A stretch of DNA of 64,000 bases from Umbilicaria muhlenbergii (GCA_000611775.1 KK106983.1:4501773-4565772), one strand, 5' to 3'; counted from the stretch's first letter, positions 24,257 through 36,123 are shown. Notes: generated by a model from the letters alone, not told the origin. Translations and numbers: made by a program.

Positions 24257-25448
24257 TCACCGGGGCCTCGATTGTGCAGTCCTATCGAGAAGCTCTCTGG
24301 CTGCAATGACCTCAGAATCCTGATGCGGTCCAGAGTTTCCATTTCCAGTAGTTCTACGCCTAACGATGTCCGCGATCGTTGACGTGGCCCTCTCATTAAG
24401 CTTCTCGGCTGCGGCCCTTGAAAGTGTTGGGAGCTCGCCGATACTACTCGAGTGTGTCGTCAATGCAGCCGAAGGAGCTAGACCATGGCCAATTTCCGCC
24501 AGAAATCGGTCTGTAGCCTACGACATGTCTCAGCTCTTTGTTCAATATGCAGCCGATGAGATGCTGCAGGAATGTGAGCTAACTTACCAACTTGAGTCCA
24601 TAATAGCCACGAAGATACCCTTCGCACAGCTCAATGCTCCTACAAAACCTGCGGACCGCTTCAGCAAGCACTTGGTTCTGTGTACGCTCATTGCCGCCAC
24701 TGGGCGCAGCCAACGAGATATATAGGATTTCGCCCACGCGGGCATGAATCTAAATTGACCTCAGTCAATTTCTTCCCAGGTTTTGCTTTGTTCTGCACGG
24801 GTAACTCACATTCCAAGCGTTCGGGGCGACCAGTAAGACCTCTTCAAGGCAAAACACTGCTTGAGAGAACATTCTCTGAGACAGATATAGATCAGCGAGC
24901 TCGGTCCATGCTTCAATGTCTATGGGAGAAGCATCCAGGAGCTCTACCAAAGCAGCGATAGCGTCGGCAGGCCTCGACAAAGAGCGGAGCAGCGCAATCC
25001 GACGTTTTAATATTGGCTAGCAACTCATCAGTTGCTGGGTGTGCAGACAGGGTCCATTCCCGAGTAAGCATACCGTGTTGATGGGGTCCTCCGCAAGCGC
25101 ATCTTCGTACTCTTGTAAGACCTTTTCCAGCGCAGCATCATCCTCAGCGACAGCTTCCTGATAGAGGCCACGCAGGCCCATTACCCGCTCGTTAGTCGCT
25201 CCGAAACGATCAATCAGCCTTTCCAGGTACAAGTGGGCGGACTTGTCGTCCCCCGTCCGTAGACATGACAAGAACAGCTGCTCGAACATAGCCCATAGCT
25301 CGGTAGATTCTGGATTTGAAAGCAAAGGAATAGGGATGGTAGGTATTGCGGTTGGATGCTTCTGAAGATATTGAGGAGCTTGCTGTGAAAGATGGAGCGT
25401 GCTCGCATGCGATTGTCGCATCGGAGAGGTGAGCTGCATCGTGGACAT
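24257..25448 (-). CDS. EMC2: ER membrane protein complex subunit 2 (TPR protein)
   Basis: Exons 25074-25448, 24810-25016, 24588-24749 and 24257-24517 total 1,005 nt (334 aa), all phase-0 joins. The protein contains the TPR region typical of EMC2: KRRIALLRSLSRPADAIAAL, then ELADLYLSQRMFSQAVFCLE and RSIELCEGYLRGYYGLKL. EMC2 is the cytosolic TPR scaffold of the ER membrane complex, which inserts tail-anchored and multipass proteins. The length agrees with fungal EMC2. The N-terminus (MSTMQLTSPMRQSHASTLHL) is the first in-frame Met ahead of conserved sequence. The gene is divergent from AP-3 delta; the two share the 25,449-26,121 upstream region. Confidence 0.93.
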
Positions 25449-26121
25449 GTTTAAGGATTGCGACCTTAGGTCTAATATCCGTTGCGTTCAGGAGGAATGG
25501 ATGGCCCCGTCTGCCTTGCCACGTCTGGAGTAAGCTGGGTTCTTCAGTTAGATTTTGTAGGTTGTTGTAGGATGGTGTCAGGGTGATGTTCCTCACAGGT
25601 GTGCTTTTCGTGCATGTACCTGAAGCTTACTCAAGGTAAGGATCTTACCAGTAGAGCACCGTACTCCGGTAGGAGTCCCCTACCGTAAGGCTGAGGGATA
25701 GCCGTGCTTAAAGCTGGTGCCGCAGCAACAAGCTACTCACCTCAAGGTAAGATACATACCTTAACCAGGGACTGCCTCGAGCACCTGCTGTGCGCTACCT
25801 TACCAGTGCTGTCTCAATTCATCTGGTCACTTCTGTACTAGATCAGGAAGGAATTCAAAGACAACTTCAGGCCTGGTCCGCCGTTGACAACTATTTCGGA
25901 AGCATTTGCAAAATCGTATCCCAGTTTCTTTCAGTCATCCTACCGCTCTCTTGCTCCCGCGATCTCAATTCGTCGAAGTAGCCGAAGAAGACTTGTGTGC
26001 ATGTAGGAGGAGGTGTGCTCTCCTTCGGCCTCAGCTATGGATGGCTCGTCGAGTAAAAGACCCATGAAGTGAAGATCCAAGCGTAGATTAGCACGGCTAG
26101 GTCTTATCAAACATCATCATC
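25449..26121. promoter_or_regulatory. Shared divergent upstream region of EMC2 and AP-3 delta
   Basis: No ORF is supported here. The region holds several copies of an AAGGTAAG/CTTACCTT motif (about 25,633, 25,743, 25,757 and 25,797), some as inverted pairs. Similar motifs recur in other intergenic regions of this window. A regulatory role is inference. Confidence 0.4.
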
Positions 26122-29100
26122 ATGTGAGAGTCACTGTTCTGAACCCGCCTGGGTGTTGGTGTTGAGCGTTGACACTTTGGGCAGGTTCGAAAAGTCCTTG
26201 TATGACCTCATCAGAGGCCTGCGCAACCACAAGGGGAACGAGCGAGAATACATACAACACAGCCTTCGCGAATGCCGGACCGAAATCAAAGGCTCCGATA
26301 TGGGTGCGTTTGCAGCTGCTCTACATCTTGAGGCAATGCCCGCTTCTTACACATCCCAGACGTGAAGGCGACAGCCTTGTTGAAACTCATATATCTCGAG
26401 ATGTTCGGTCACGACATGTCGTGGGCGTCATTCCATGTCCTCGAAGTCATGTCCTCCCAAAAATACCTCCAGAAAAGAGTAGGGTATTTAGGAGCTGTTC
26501 AGAGTTTTCGCCCTGATACCGAAGTGCTTATGCTTGCTACCAATTTATTGAAGAAGGTGGAATATTCTTCGGACTACATCGGAAGGGCTGCGTTGACTTC
26601 GTCCCTAGGATATCACATCGCCATTGCTGCCCACCATGTCTTTACCACTAGTTACAATCCCTCACATTATCACGCCCTCGCTAGCACTATCTCTCCTTTC
26701 AGACTTATTGCCACGCACATCACACTCGCATCCCAGCATACGGAAGAAAACGATCGCCGCTCTCTATCGGCTCGCTCTGGTGTATCCTGAGACACTCCGG
26801 CCTGCATGGCCAAAGATCAAAGATCTACTGATGGACGAGCATGAAGACCCAAGTGTTACAGCTGCGGTGATTAACATTGTGTGTGAGCTAGGGTGGCGAA
26901 GGCCACGGGATTTTCTTTCTCTAGCTCCGAGGCTCTTCGATCTCCTCGTAGATGGAGGGAACAACTGGATGGCTATCAAGATAATTAAGCTTGTCAGTAT
27001 CCCGTGTGGGTCATTGTTTCAGTCACTGACTCACATCATAGTTCGCAACACTGACACCCTTGGAGCCTCGCCTAATGAAGAAATTACTACCCCCTTTATC
27101 GACACTTATTCGTACGACGCCTGCAATGTCCCTGCTTTACGAATGCATTAACGGAATCATACAAGGCGGCATTCTTGAAGGTACAAATGGTGTCCGTGAA
27201 GGGGAGGAAATTGCTAGTCTGTGCGTTGATAAGCTCCGAGGCATGATAATGGTAGAGGGAGATCCAAACCGTAAGGTAGCTTGATAATCTTATCCATGAG
27301 ACCTATTGACTGGTTTGCAGTGAAGTACGTAGCGCTTCTGGCCTTCAACAAGATAGTCATCTCACATCCGCATCTTGTCTCTATGCATCAGGATGTAATA
27401 TTGAGTTGCATTGATGACCCGGATATCTCGATCCGCCTACAAGCGTTGGACCTTGGCGCAAGTATGGTCAACAGTGGCAACCTGAGTTCCGTCGTTGATC
27501 GCTTGATGCGCCAACTCAGTAATGCGCCGGTTCTCAGCAGCGCAGACGATGCAGAAAATGAACGAAAGCGCTTTTATGGCGTAGAACCCGCTGCTGACTC
27601 AGACGATGAGGATCCAGCAGAAAGCTTGAGACAGTCAGGCAAAAGGCCAGATGGTGTTCCGTCACTCCCAGATGAATACAGAGTTACCGTGATACGTCAA
27701 ATATTAAGCATGTGTTCGCGAGATACGTATGCGAACATTATCGACTTTGATTGGTATTTAGACGTGCTAGTAAGGCTCGTACGGCTCGTCCCATCATCCA
27801 CAGAACTTTCGCAGGCCCAGCCTGGCGTTGACTGGGAGAGTCGAAACGCAGAATTAACAAGTGCCGATGTCTCGAGTGCCATAGGTTCGGAAATCCGTAA
27901 CGTTGCTGTAAGGGTCCGGACGGTTAGGGCAGAGGCTGTTGGTGCCGCAGACTCATTGGTTGCCATTAATGGAAAGGGACAATTTTTCCCCCGGACTGGT
28001 AATGGTGGTCAAGGTGTATTGCGCTTCGCTGCTTGGGTCGTTGGGGAGTATGCAGACAGCCTGCCAGATCAACAAAACACTTTAACGTCCTTGCTCCACC
28101 ATTCCATATTATCTTTGTCCTCCGAAACAATCTGTGCCTATCTCCAGGCCGTACCGAAAGTGTTCGCATCAATTACCGCGAGGGACGACGAACCTTGGGG
28201 CACCGAATGCCAGTCATTAACCTCGTTACTATTGGCAAGAATAACACACTTTTACGAGCCACTAACCAACCACCCCAATCTTGAAGTGCAGGAAAGATCA
28301 GTCGAGTTCCTTGAGCTGATGCGTGTAGCGGCCGAAGCCGTTGCCAGTCATGGCGACGTCAATGGCCCCGGGCCTCTGCTTTTAACTCTAGCTATGCCAT
28401 CGCTGTTCACTGGGGTGGAGCTGAACCCCGTAGCCCCCAGTGCTCAGAGAAAGGTACCATTGCCAGATGGTTTAGATCTGGACGCACCTTTCAATCATGA
28501 CCTTGCAAGATTATTACAGCATGCTAGTGAAGAGTTAGTCCCCGATTCCGAATATGCGGAAGTTGAGCAAGTATACCATCAACGCCCAGCGCGGAAGCAG
28601 GAATCTGGACCTGCAAGAGAAGCGATGAAGTCGGTAGATCAGATTGGCTCTTCGTATCAGCATACCGCACCAGAGGCTTTGGCAGACGTGCGGCTAGCCG
28701 TCAAGAAACGGGCTGAAAGAAACAAGGACGACCCTTTTTACATTGCACATGAGGATACCTCTTCTGGCACCTCTACGCCCTTCCATGACATACTGAAGAA
28801 CAGCAACGGAGAAGTCGTTGATATTGATTCCATCCCAATCATGGATCTTGATCTCGGGGATAGAAATCCAGCGGCTGATGAATTGGTGAAGGAGGCGCCT
28901 AAGGGAAAGCGTAAGCGTGTCCGGCATTTTCAAATAGCTACAGACGAGAACATTGACGTTGACGATTCGACAACGGGAAACACTTCCGCAACAGCGAGCA
29001 GGACAAACATCGACTCTATGCTGCCCAACCGCAGCAAGGCCAAAAGATCGTTATTGGAGGTCGATTCAAGTGGTCTGGTTAGCTTCTCTTTGGAAGAGGA

Positions 29101-29446
29101 GAATGAGTCTTTGATAGACCGGCGCCGTAAGTCTGAGACGAGGAAAGCCGAGGAGGAAGAGATGGAGAGGGCGCTCAAGGAAGTTGAAAGGGTGCGGCTG
29201 GAGATGCAACGTGCTTCAGAGCGCGTTGCAGTAGACGACGGGACACCGCTTGACGGTACGGTGGTCAAAAAGAAGAAAAAGAAGAAAAGGGTCCCCAGTA
29301 CTGCGGCTGCCTCAGAGATGGAAACTCCAAGCGGCGAGAGGAGTACTCCCGGCCCGGTTTCATTAGAGGCAGGCTTCGTCGTAAAGGCGAAGAAAAAGAA
29401 GAAACTACACAAAGCAAAGATGGAGCAGGAGACGTCAGGGCTCTGA
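26122..29446 (+). CDS. APL5: AP-3 adaptor complex subunit delta
   Basis: Six exons: 26122-26123, 26185-26303, 26360-26556, 26609-26992, 27042-27270 and 27321-29446 (3,057 nt, 1,018 aa), all in frame. The start codon is split: AT in exon 1, G at the start of exon 2, giving MFEKSLYDLIRGLRNHKG, the expected N-terminus of AP-3 delta. The adaptin/HEAT-repeat trunk follows (LLKLIYLEMFGHDMSWASFH, VEVMSSQKYLQKRVGYLG-like region). The C-terminal ear region is charged and ends in several KKKKKK clusters. AP-3 carries cargo such as alkaline phosphatase from the Golgi to the vacuole. There is no other ATG that gives the conserved N-terminus. Confidence 0.95.
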
Positions 29447-30018
29447 AGTGCAATGCAATGATCACACGGAGAGCTCTTGCCAGTCTTTCTTGTCGGTCCG
29501 CCTAATGGGTAGCGACAGCGACAAAAGAAGACATTTAAGGTTGCAGCATTAGGTTGCCATTCAGCCGCAGTAGAATTCTCGAGTTACAGGGATGGCAGTT
29601 GTTTTGACGATTAGATAGACTCAGGGCCTCATAGCTTGAATACTGGAATGCAGGGCTGAATCATCGTTACCTTAAGAGTCATGACTTGTGACTTCTCAAT
29701 TATAACTCAGGTACGGAATAAGTGTGGTAAGGTACTTGAGGTTCTCTATGTTAGCCTGAGGCCAGCCTTGGCCTTGGCGGCGCGCGGGGCGCAAGCGCCA
29801 AATGCGAAGCGCCAAACGCGAAGCGAGAACAAACGGAGCTTTGTTGTTCCGACACACCGGCCACCTTTCGCTGCCAGAGTTTGGTGCCAAGAGCTCAAGA
29901 CCGGCCGCCGAAAAATAATTTGTCTGGCAGCGTGAGGGTGACCTCCATCCTCAACTTACTTCTCGCTTGATCGATTCGAGAGTTGCAAAGCATTCTGTCG
30001 ACTTGACAGCCTGCAAGC
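29447..30018. other. Intergenic region
   Basis: No gene is supported. GGTAAGGTACTTGAGG at about 29,727 belongs to the recurrent AAGGTA motif family. A short near-repeat (GCGCCAAATGCGAAGC / GCGCCAAACGCGAAGC) lies at about 29,795-29,826. Confidence 0.45.
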
Positions 30019-32447
30019 ATGGAGGACGTCGGGTCGGCCCTGACTATACCGGACCTTGCACAACGGGGCAAAGGTTAACCATTTGCGACCATGCTTCCCT
30101 TTCCCGGACTGAGATGCTAACCCAACGGGATCATAGACAAGGAATGGGAGAGGAAACAGCGGCTTAGAGAATATCGTGTGGCGGCCAGACGTGAGAAGCG
30201 AAACCGCAAGGCGGACGAGAAAAAGCAACGCAAGCTCAATGCTACAATCCTTCGGCGCATGGTGAGGTGTATCTCAACAGTGTCTCCCTAGTCGGCGCTG
30301 ACGACGCATCATAGACCAGGAACCCCGACAAATATAACAAAAATATTGAACGGAATCGATCACGAGAAATTGAGAGCGAACGGCGGAAAATTTGGAGCGA
30401 GGCATTGCAGCAGGTACAACGTCTCGCAGCGGTACATGATCCCACCGGGTCATTGTTCAATGTCGGACCAGTTGTGACTCAGGACGATGGCACGGTCGTC
30501 AGCGTGGAGACTCTGAAAAGGCGGAAGGAGCAAGAACTTGCGAGGCTGGCGCGAGCGGAGGGGATGGTATCCGCCAGTGGTGCCCCAGACGGCAAGGCAA
30601 ATGCGACATCTACAGAATCCAACGCTCAAGCATTAATGCTCCAAGATGGAATGCATCCGGCTCGTGACCCGCTGTCAAGCCTTCACAACGGAATAAATCC
30701 AGCTCGTCTAGCTCTGATGGACATCGGCCGCCCAGAACAGCCTCCTCAAAAGATGAGCAAAACGCAACTGAAAAAGCGGGCCGCATTAGAACCTCGACCT
30801 CCCCCACCAAAGCCCATCATACCAGAGGGGATCAGCGTACCAGATGGCGAAATAAACTGGCTTGCTTTGTGGGATCTTACGGACGATCAGCTGGAACGAA
30901 GGGTCATTCGCGAGAAAAAGCGCAAGGCGGCGGAGAGGAAGGCTCTCCGAATAAAGCAAAAGTCGGGCAAAGCCGAACGTCGCGCTGCAAGAGATGAGAA
31001 GCGAAAGGTTTACAGGGAACTCAAAATGACATGGAAAGCCATCAAAGGTGTGCATCACTCAACGCAAGCTCCAAGATTCATCGATTGACTAGTAATGTAG
31101 AAGAAGAAACGAGGCTGAAGACGAGGTTGACAAGCGCAGAGCAGGAAGAATCAAAGAGAATTGCTGTAGAAATCAACACTGCAGAACGCAAAGCAGCCAT
31201 GGAGCGTTGCGCAGCGCTAGGATTCACGCTCGAAAACACTCCGGGAGTGGTCGACATCAAGCCCAAGGCAATAGGGATGAAGGGTGTGGAGGTTGATTTT
31301 GATTCCCTCGAAATGGGTGAGACGCCAAGTGATCTCAAGAAAAAACCGAAAGGCAAACGAGTAGACCTCGGCGTCGTTCCCCAGGAGGCCCAAGTTCTTG
31401 TGCTACCCACTGGACATCCGGGGCCCAGCGAGGATCCTGGGAAATTCATCAAGCTCGATATTGGAGATGGGCAAGATTTCCAAACGCTAGACTATAATCA
31501 CAAACTGCGGCGCAAGCTTCGACGTGCCATCGAGAATGCCGAAATCCAGAAAGAGATGTTAGTGCGCCAGCGGACACTAGATTATTGCATCGAGAGAAAC
31601 ATCGAACCCCCGATAGAGCTCAAAGCTTTGCCCAAGCCCGTCAACGTTAGAGGTCAGCGTGTTCTCGAAGACGGAACACTAGAGACTGCCAAACAAGAAA
31701 GAGTACGGATGAGAATGGAGCTAGCAGAGTTTAACAAAGCAGCCAGGGTACTCAGGACCCAAGCTAAGAAGAAGGCAATTGAAGCGGGATTACGTGTCCA
31801 TGCAGAGTTGACTGGGAGGTTATTCACAGCTAGCAACCCGGGACTTGAAGTGAGCCACCGTGAGTCCAACGATTTACCCATGGTGGAAACATTGAATGCC
31901 CCTGGGATATCGTCGGGCGCAGCTACAATTGAAAGACTTGCTGTACCCTGTGGCGCTCCTGGTGACTTGTTAAGTGAGCAAATGGTGCTCAAGGATCATC
32001 AGGATCATGCAGAGAAGTTAAGAGGACGATGACAGGCCGATTTGTTGGCACGAGAAGAAGCGAAAATCTTTGCGAAGGGCGACTGCCGAAAATGGAGATG
32101 TCGAGATGCTGGACAATGAGCCAGCTTCGGAGGCCACATCCGCGAAGCGCCGAAGGAAAGATCTGGCCCTGTCCCAACCCATACTGCAAGAGTCGAGAGA
32201 TAGCGAAGGCCAAGGCACCCCGTCACGATAGAATATGCAGAGCCTCCGTGGGGATGATACACGGAGAGAGAAAGTCTTGCGTCTACTGGGCACCTCAACT
32301 TCTGGAAAAGCAACGTTGCATGCCCCAACGGAGATCGGCGTCCAGAAAGTGAATGATGTGTCGAAGGTCGACATGGAGCTCGAGAAGCAATATGAAGCTG
32401 GCATGCGTATCAAATATGAAGGAAAGAAGAAAGGGCTCGGGAATTGA
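30019..32447 (+). CDS. Lys-rich nucleolar-type conserved protein with C-terminal SMAP-like motif; in-frame TAG
   Basis: Exons 30019-30073, 30137-30261, 30315-31047, 31101-31961 and from 32023 keep frame. The protein starts MEDVGSALTIPDLAQRGKDK and is dominated by basic/acidic helices (REKKRKAAERKALRIKQKSG). Conserved-looking segments include GEINWLALWDLTDDQLERRV and EDDDRPICWHEKKRKSL. In the last frame a TAG at 32,229-32,231 interrupts translation, but the same frame resumes with SLRGDDTRREKVLRLLG and ends MELEKQYEAGMRIKYEGKKK-GLGN, which resembles the SMAP/KNOP1-type C-terminal motif. Either the stop truncates the protein, or it lies in an intron (32100-32240 is 141 bp and phase-neutral but has a weak donor), or it is an error. 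Composition suggests nuclear or nucleolar location; function is unknown. Confidence 0.75.
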
Positions 32448-32644
32448 ACCTACACTCACAGGATTAGTTCTATTACGTGCTCATGGAGCGAGGCCAGTGA
32501 CCTTGAGATACCTAGCAGCAATGTCTCGCAATGTACAGCGTATCATAACATAGACACGTTCACTTTTGGTATTTCCAGAGCTACTGCCTTGCTGCATCTA
32601 TAATGACAAAGTCTATGCTTTCCGTGCCCTTGAATCACCGCTGC

Positions 32645-32950
32645 CTAGAAGAATAGCCTAAGCATTTCAAAAATCAGGCCGCCACAAACCACAAATGCCA
32701 GTAGACCTAGTTGTCCGTAAGCCGGCCGTGTACTAGGTGTGGATGGGTAGCCCAAATACGTACCTATCCACAGCGGCGAGATGGGCGGTTTGAACTTTTG
32801 CTTTTTCTTGATCTCACTCTCTGGTCTTCCCCTCTTCGACGCCTCCTGTTTGGCATAGCGTTCGTTGGCTTTCCGTTGTTGGGGCGTTTGTGCCTGTGCA
32901 GTATCAGCTTGGAAGGAGGCTTTGGGCAAGCTGCACACGGAGCAGACCAT
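32645..32950 (-). CDS. YSY6: RAMP4/SERP1 (Ysy6)-like small tail-anchored ER protein
   Basis: Predicted exons: 32948-32950 (just ATG), 32764-32893 and 32645-32706, giving 64 aa: MAQTPQQRKANERYAKQEAS, then EIKKKQKFKPPISPLWIG and the C-terminal membrane anchor LLAFVVCGGLIFEMLRLFF. This is the SERP1/RAMP4/Ysy6 family, tail-anchored proteins at the Sec61 translocon linked to ER stress. Both introns (54 and 57 bp) are multiples of three without stops, so an unspliced read-through of 101 aa is also open. The spliced form matches the family length (about 66 aa). The first donor (GTCTGC) is weak. Confidence 0.88.
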   Translation of the reverse strand: MVCSVCSLPKASFQADTAQAQTPQQRKANERYAKQEASKRGRPESEIKKKQKFKPPISPLWIGTYLGYPSTPSTRPAYGQLGLLAFVVCGGLIFEMLRLFF

Positions 32951-33199
32951 TCTGTTTTGATTGTGCTGGGGACGTGGTAGCAGTTGTACTGCGCTCGGTG
33001 GGGTTTTCGGCAGCGGGCAAATACGGCAAAATCAGCTTTCAAGTGACATGCGAATATGTGTGGAGGCGTGTGCGGTCTCTGGAAAGCTCAGGACAAGCCG
33101 ATGGAGGAGGAGGTAAGTCCCGCCTTGATTTTGGCGATTTAACAATTCTCACCTCTCCACGCCACGTCGCAACTTCCACTGTGTCTTGGAATTTAGGCA

Positions 33200-33672
33200 G
33201 CATGCGCACAGCACTCTAGTTTCGATATAGGGGGGTTAGAATACCGTACCACTCTTCAGATCGTTGCAGTACTTTCAGATCAGCCAGCGAAACGGGGTGC
33301 ACGACTTCAAGCGGCACAGTCAACTACGAGCGCAATGCCGAAGCCTCAATCTCCCCACGTCAGTTACTCGGTCCAAGAGGCTCGACACACATAACCAAAG
33401 TACAGTATCTGACGTGAGTAGGTCGGATTCTACAAGAACTTCAGCCGACCAGTTGCGAAGGTCTTTTTGGGAGCGATTTTCACTTATCAAGCCGTATATT
33501 GGCTGTGGGTCAAGCTCGAGGCTGACGAAACCAAACAGCAGAAGACTGGTGGACATAATTGTCCGACTACTATCCAACAGACTCTAACGTTTCGGCAGAG
33601 GAAATGAAGTCGCTCGAAGGCCAACTCCGCGCAATCTCTGGCACCGCGGAGTCTATAAAGAAGCAAGCCTGA
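33200..33672 (+). CDS. Small single-pass, probably mitochondrial membrane protein (start uncertain)
   Basis: A frame from about 33,270 reads SGTVNYERNAEASISPRQLL then GSTHITKVH. It joins across a short intron (about 33,406-33,445) in phase to RPVAKVFLGAIFTYQAVYWL-WVKLEADETKQQKT, and across a second intron (donor GTGGAC, branch CTAAC, acceptor near 33,597) to EEMKSLEGQLRAISGTAESI-KKQA and a TGA stop at 33,670-33,672. One hydrophobic segment (VFLGAIFTYQAVYWLWV) is a likely membrane span, and the Arg/Ser-rich N-terminus could be a mitochondrial presequence. The start exon is unresolved; ATG at about 33,202 with a weak donor is one possibility. The function is unknown. Confidence 0.45.
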
Positions 33673-34480
33673 GAACTAGAAGTCCCGCGACATCCTCAAG
33701 CTGCTTTCAAGCCATCTAGCCAACGTGACGCCATGGCCTACATGAATCCCAAATACTCAGTCGCCGTTGCTCCAACCCAAAGCACGACACCGTGTGCGTG
33801 AATGCTACATAGCAGCTACCAGGCAGTATTCGCGTACTATAAGTAGCTAGGGAATCTCATGAGGGAGAGGAAAAGATAGAAGAGTAAACCAATGCATGTG
33901 CATCCTGTGCCTTGTAAACACCTGGTTGGTTTTGGGCGAGGCGGGTTAGAACCATAGGAGGGATACCATAGAACCAAAAAATTTACCATCATCACCATCA
34001 TCATAATCCGCCACACTTATATGAAGAACTGAAGCTTCTTAATACAGTCTCCTCCCCTCTCAAGAGACTTGACAAACCCCCTCAGTACCTCAGCTTCAAT
34101 TCATATAGCCAGGCACACACTCAGCAGCCCTTAGTGAATCCTCTTACCCCTTAAACACCTCCCTCCTCCTCACCCGTCTCACACCCCCTCACCCCTCCCC
34201 CCCTTCCCACCACACCCGCCAACCACCCCCCCGCCTCCCTAATCCTCCACGCCCACGCCTCCCCCCCCAACCTACCGTCAGCGCCTACATCACAGCCCGC
34301 CCGTCCTCCCGCGGCACGCGGATCCAGCAGTCTTGGTTCTCTACCTTGAGGATGTTGATGCTGATCGCGGAGCCGGTGAGGCTGAGGTATTACGTTAGGG
34401 CGGTGGTGAGGTGCGTGCAGACTGTGAGGGCGGCGAGGGGTAGAGGGGAGGGGTTGATTATGGTGATTATGGAGGGTTTT
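33673..34480. other. Transition from gene-rich DNA to repeats; pyrimidine-rich tract
   Basis: No gene is supported. From about 34,120 to 34,330 the plus strand is strongly C/T-rich with long runs of C. After about 34,480 base composition drops abruptly to AT-rich, repeat-derived sequence. Confidence 0.6.
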
Positions 34481-34699
34481 TTTATTTTTTATTTTTATTT
34501 CTTCATTAAGTGTATGCAGTCTAAGATTATGACACTAGCTAGTAATTTAGCAATATATTTGTGAGGTATTTACTACCTCAAGTTAACTTATTTTATCAAT
34601 TTTTTTGGCGGCTGCTATTGGTGTCAGAATTGCACATTTTAAATATTTCTTTTAATATCTTCTCACTCTCCTTCCTGATTTTCATCCTCAACCTCATAC

Positions 34700-34806
34700 G
34701 TAATGAGCTTTCACTGTTATTTTTGTAGACATATGTAATGAGCTTTCAAAGTTGACATTTTTTTGAGGCAATGTATGTGAAGGCTGACTATGTGTAATGA
34801 GCTTCT
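34700..34806. repeat. Three copies of GTAATGAGCTT at the edge of the AT-rich block
   Basis: GTAATGAGCTT occurs at about 34,700, 34,735 and 34,795 with diverged spacers. It is probably part of an old repeat that I cannot classify. Confidence 0.6.
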
Positions 34807-34808
34807 GA

Positions 34809-35264
34809 ATTGTCATAGGCCTCATAAACTACTCAGTTCAGAGACTTAAACCCTTTTTTTCAATTCTCAAAGCCAGCGGTGGTTGCGAAAGCACAGTGAA
34901 TTCAAGTATATCACAAAGTTGTCACAATCTTCACACCAAAAATGATTGAAAATCACAAAAACAACAACACAACAACCACAACACCTTTTTTCTTGATTTG
35001 TCATGTAAGAATTAAATTTAAATCTATCTTACACTGCTTTTACAAATCACAAAACATCAAAAACACATTGTTATTCACTGCTTTCTGCCTTTGTTATTAC
35101 TCAACACACGTCAAATCATGGTTCTTGAGAATTTTGATGAGGTGTAAGCACTAAACCTTAAATCAACCACCTTGCAAAATATCATGAAACTTCACTTTTT
35201 TCACATTTTCCTTCATGCTTTACAATACTAAAGGTCATTCTTTTTAAGTTTGACATAAAGGACT
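34809..35264. repeat. 456-bp direct repeat, copy 1
   Basis: This aligns without indels to 35,668-36,123. Nearly all differences are C/T or G/A transitions, for example CGGTGG against CAGTGA. The two copies flank a truncated piece that matches the 5' end of the LINE-like element at 61,707. Confidence 0.9.
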
Positions 35265-35397
35265 GTAAAAAGCTCAGATTAACAAAAAAGCCTGCAGGAG
35301 AAAGCACTATTCTGAGTACAAAAAATATAAAGAACTCTCATTAAGCATTTCATATATAAAGAGTAAAGATTAGTGAGTCTATATCATTTTCTATTTG

Positions 35398-35592
35398 AAT
35401 AAGCTCAGATTAAGTCAGGCTACAGGTGATTTTAGGGGCTTTTATAAGGCTTAAATTTCTAAGGATCATAGAGGCTACTTATTTTAAGTATCAGAGATAA
35501 AAAATGAGGCCTTTAGACTCTTGATTGTGCTTGAGTTTATAAAGGAAGGGATATTAAACTTAAGGTAAATTCAAGATATCACCAGGATCAGA
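35398..35592 (+). repeat. Truncated 5' fragment of the LINE-like element
   Basis: Starts AATAAGCTCAGATTAAG and aligns along about 195 bp with 61,706-61,900, the leader of the LINE-like element. The sequence then diverges. Differences are mostly transitions plus a few small indels. Confidence 0.85.
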
Positions 35593-35667
35593 ACACATAA
35601 TTAAATCAAGCAGAAAGAAAATTCAAGCAGAAATCAAAAAGTAATCAAGTCACACATATGATATATT

Positions 35668-36123
35668 ATTGTCATAGGCCTCATAAACTACTCAGTTCAG
35701 AGACTTAAACTCTTTTTTTCAATTCTCAAAGCCAGCAGTGATTGTGAAAACATGATGAATTCAAGCATATCACAAAGTTGTCACAATCTTCACATCAAAA
35801 ATGATTGAAAATCACAAAAACAACAACACAATAATCACAATACCTTTTTTCTTGATTTGTCATGTAAGAATTAAATTTAAATCTATCTTACACTGCTTTT
35901 ACAAACTGTAAAACATTAAAAATACATTGTTACTGACTGCTTTCTGCCTTTGTTATTATTCAACACACGTCAAGTCACGGTTCTTGAGAATTTTGATGAG
36001 GTGTAAGCACTAAACCTTAAATTAATCACCTTGCAAAACATCATGAAACTTTACTTTTTTCACATTTTCCTTCATGCTTTACAATACTAAAGGTCATTCT
36101 TTTTAAGTTTGACATAAAGAACT
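35668..36123. repeat. 456-bp direct repeat, copy 2
   Basis: Second copy of the 34,809-35,264 repeat, same length. It abuts the left LTR of the minus-strand gypsy element, so the LTR element inserted next to or at its end. Confidence 0.9.

Noticed and set aside
1-34480. Secondary metabolite or other functional gene cluster
   Set aside because: The genes belong to unrelated housekeeping pathways and I see no synthase, tailoring enzyme or pathway regulator.
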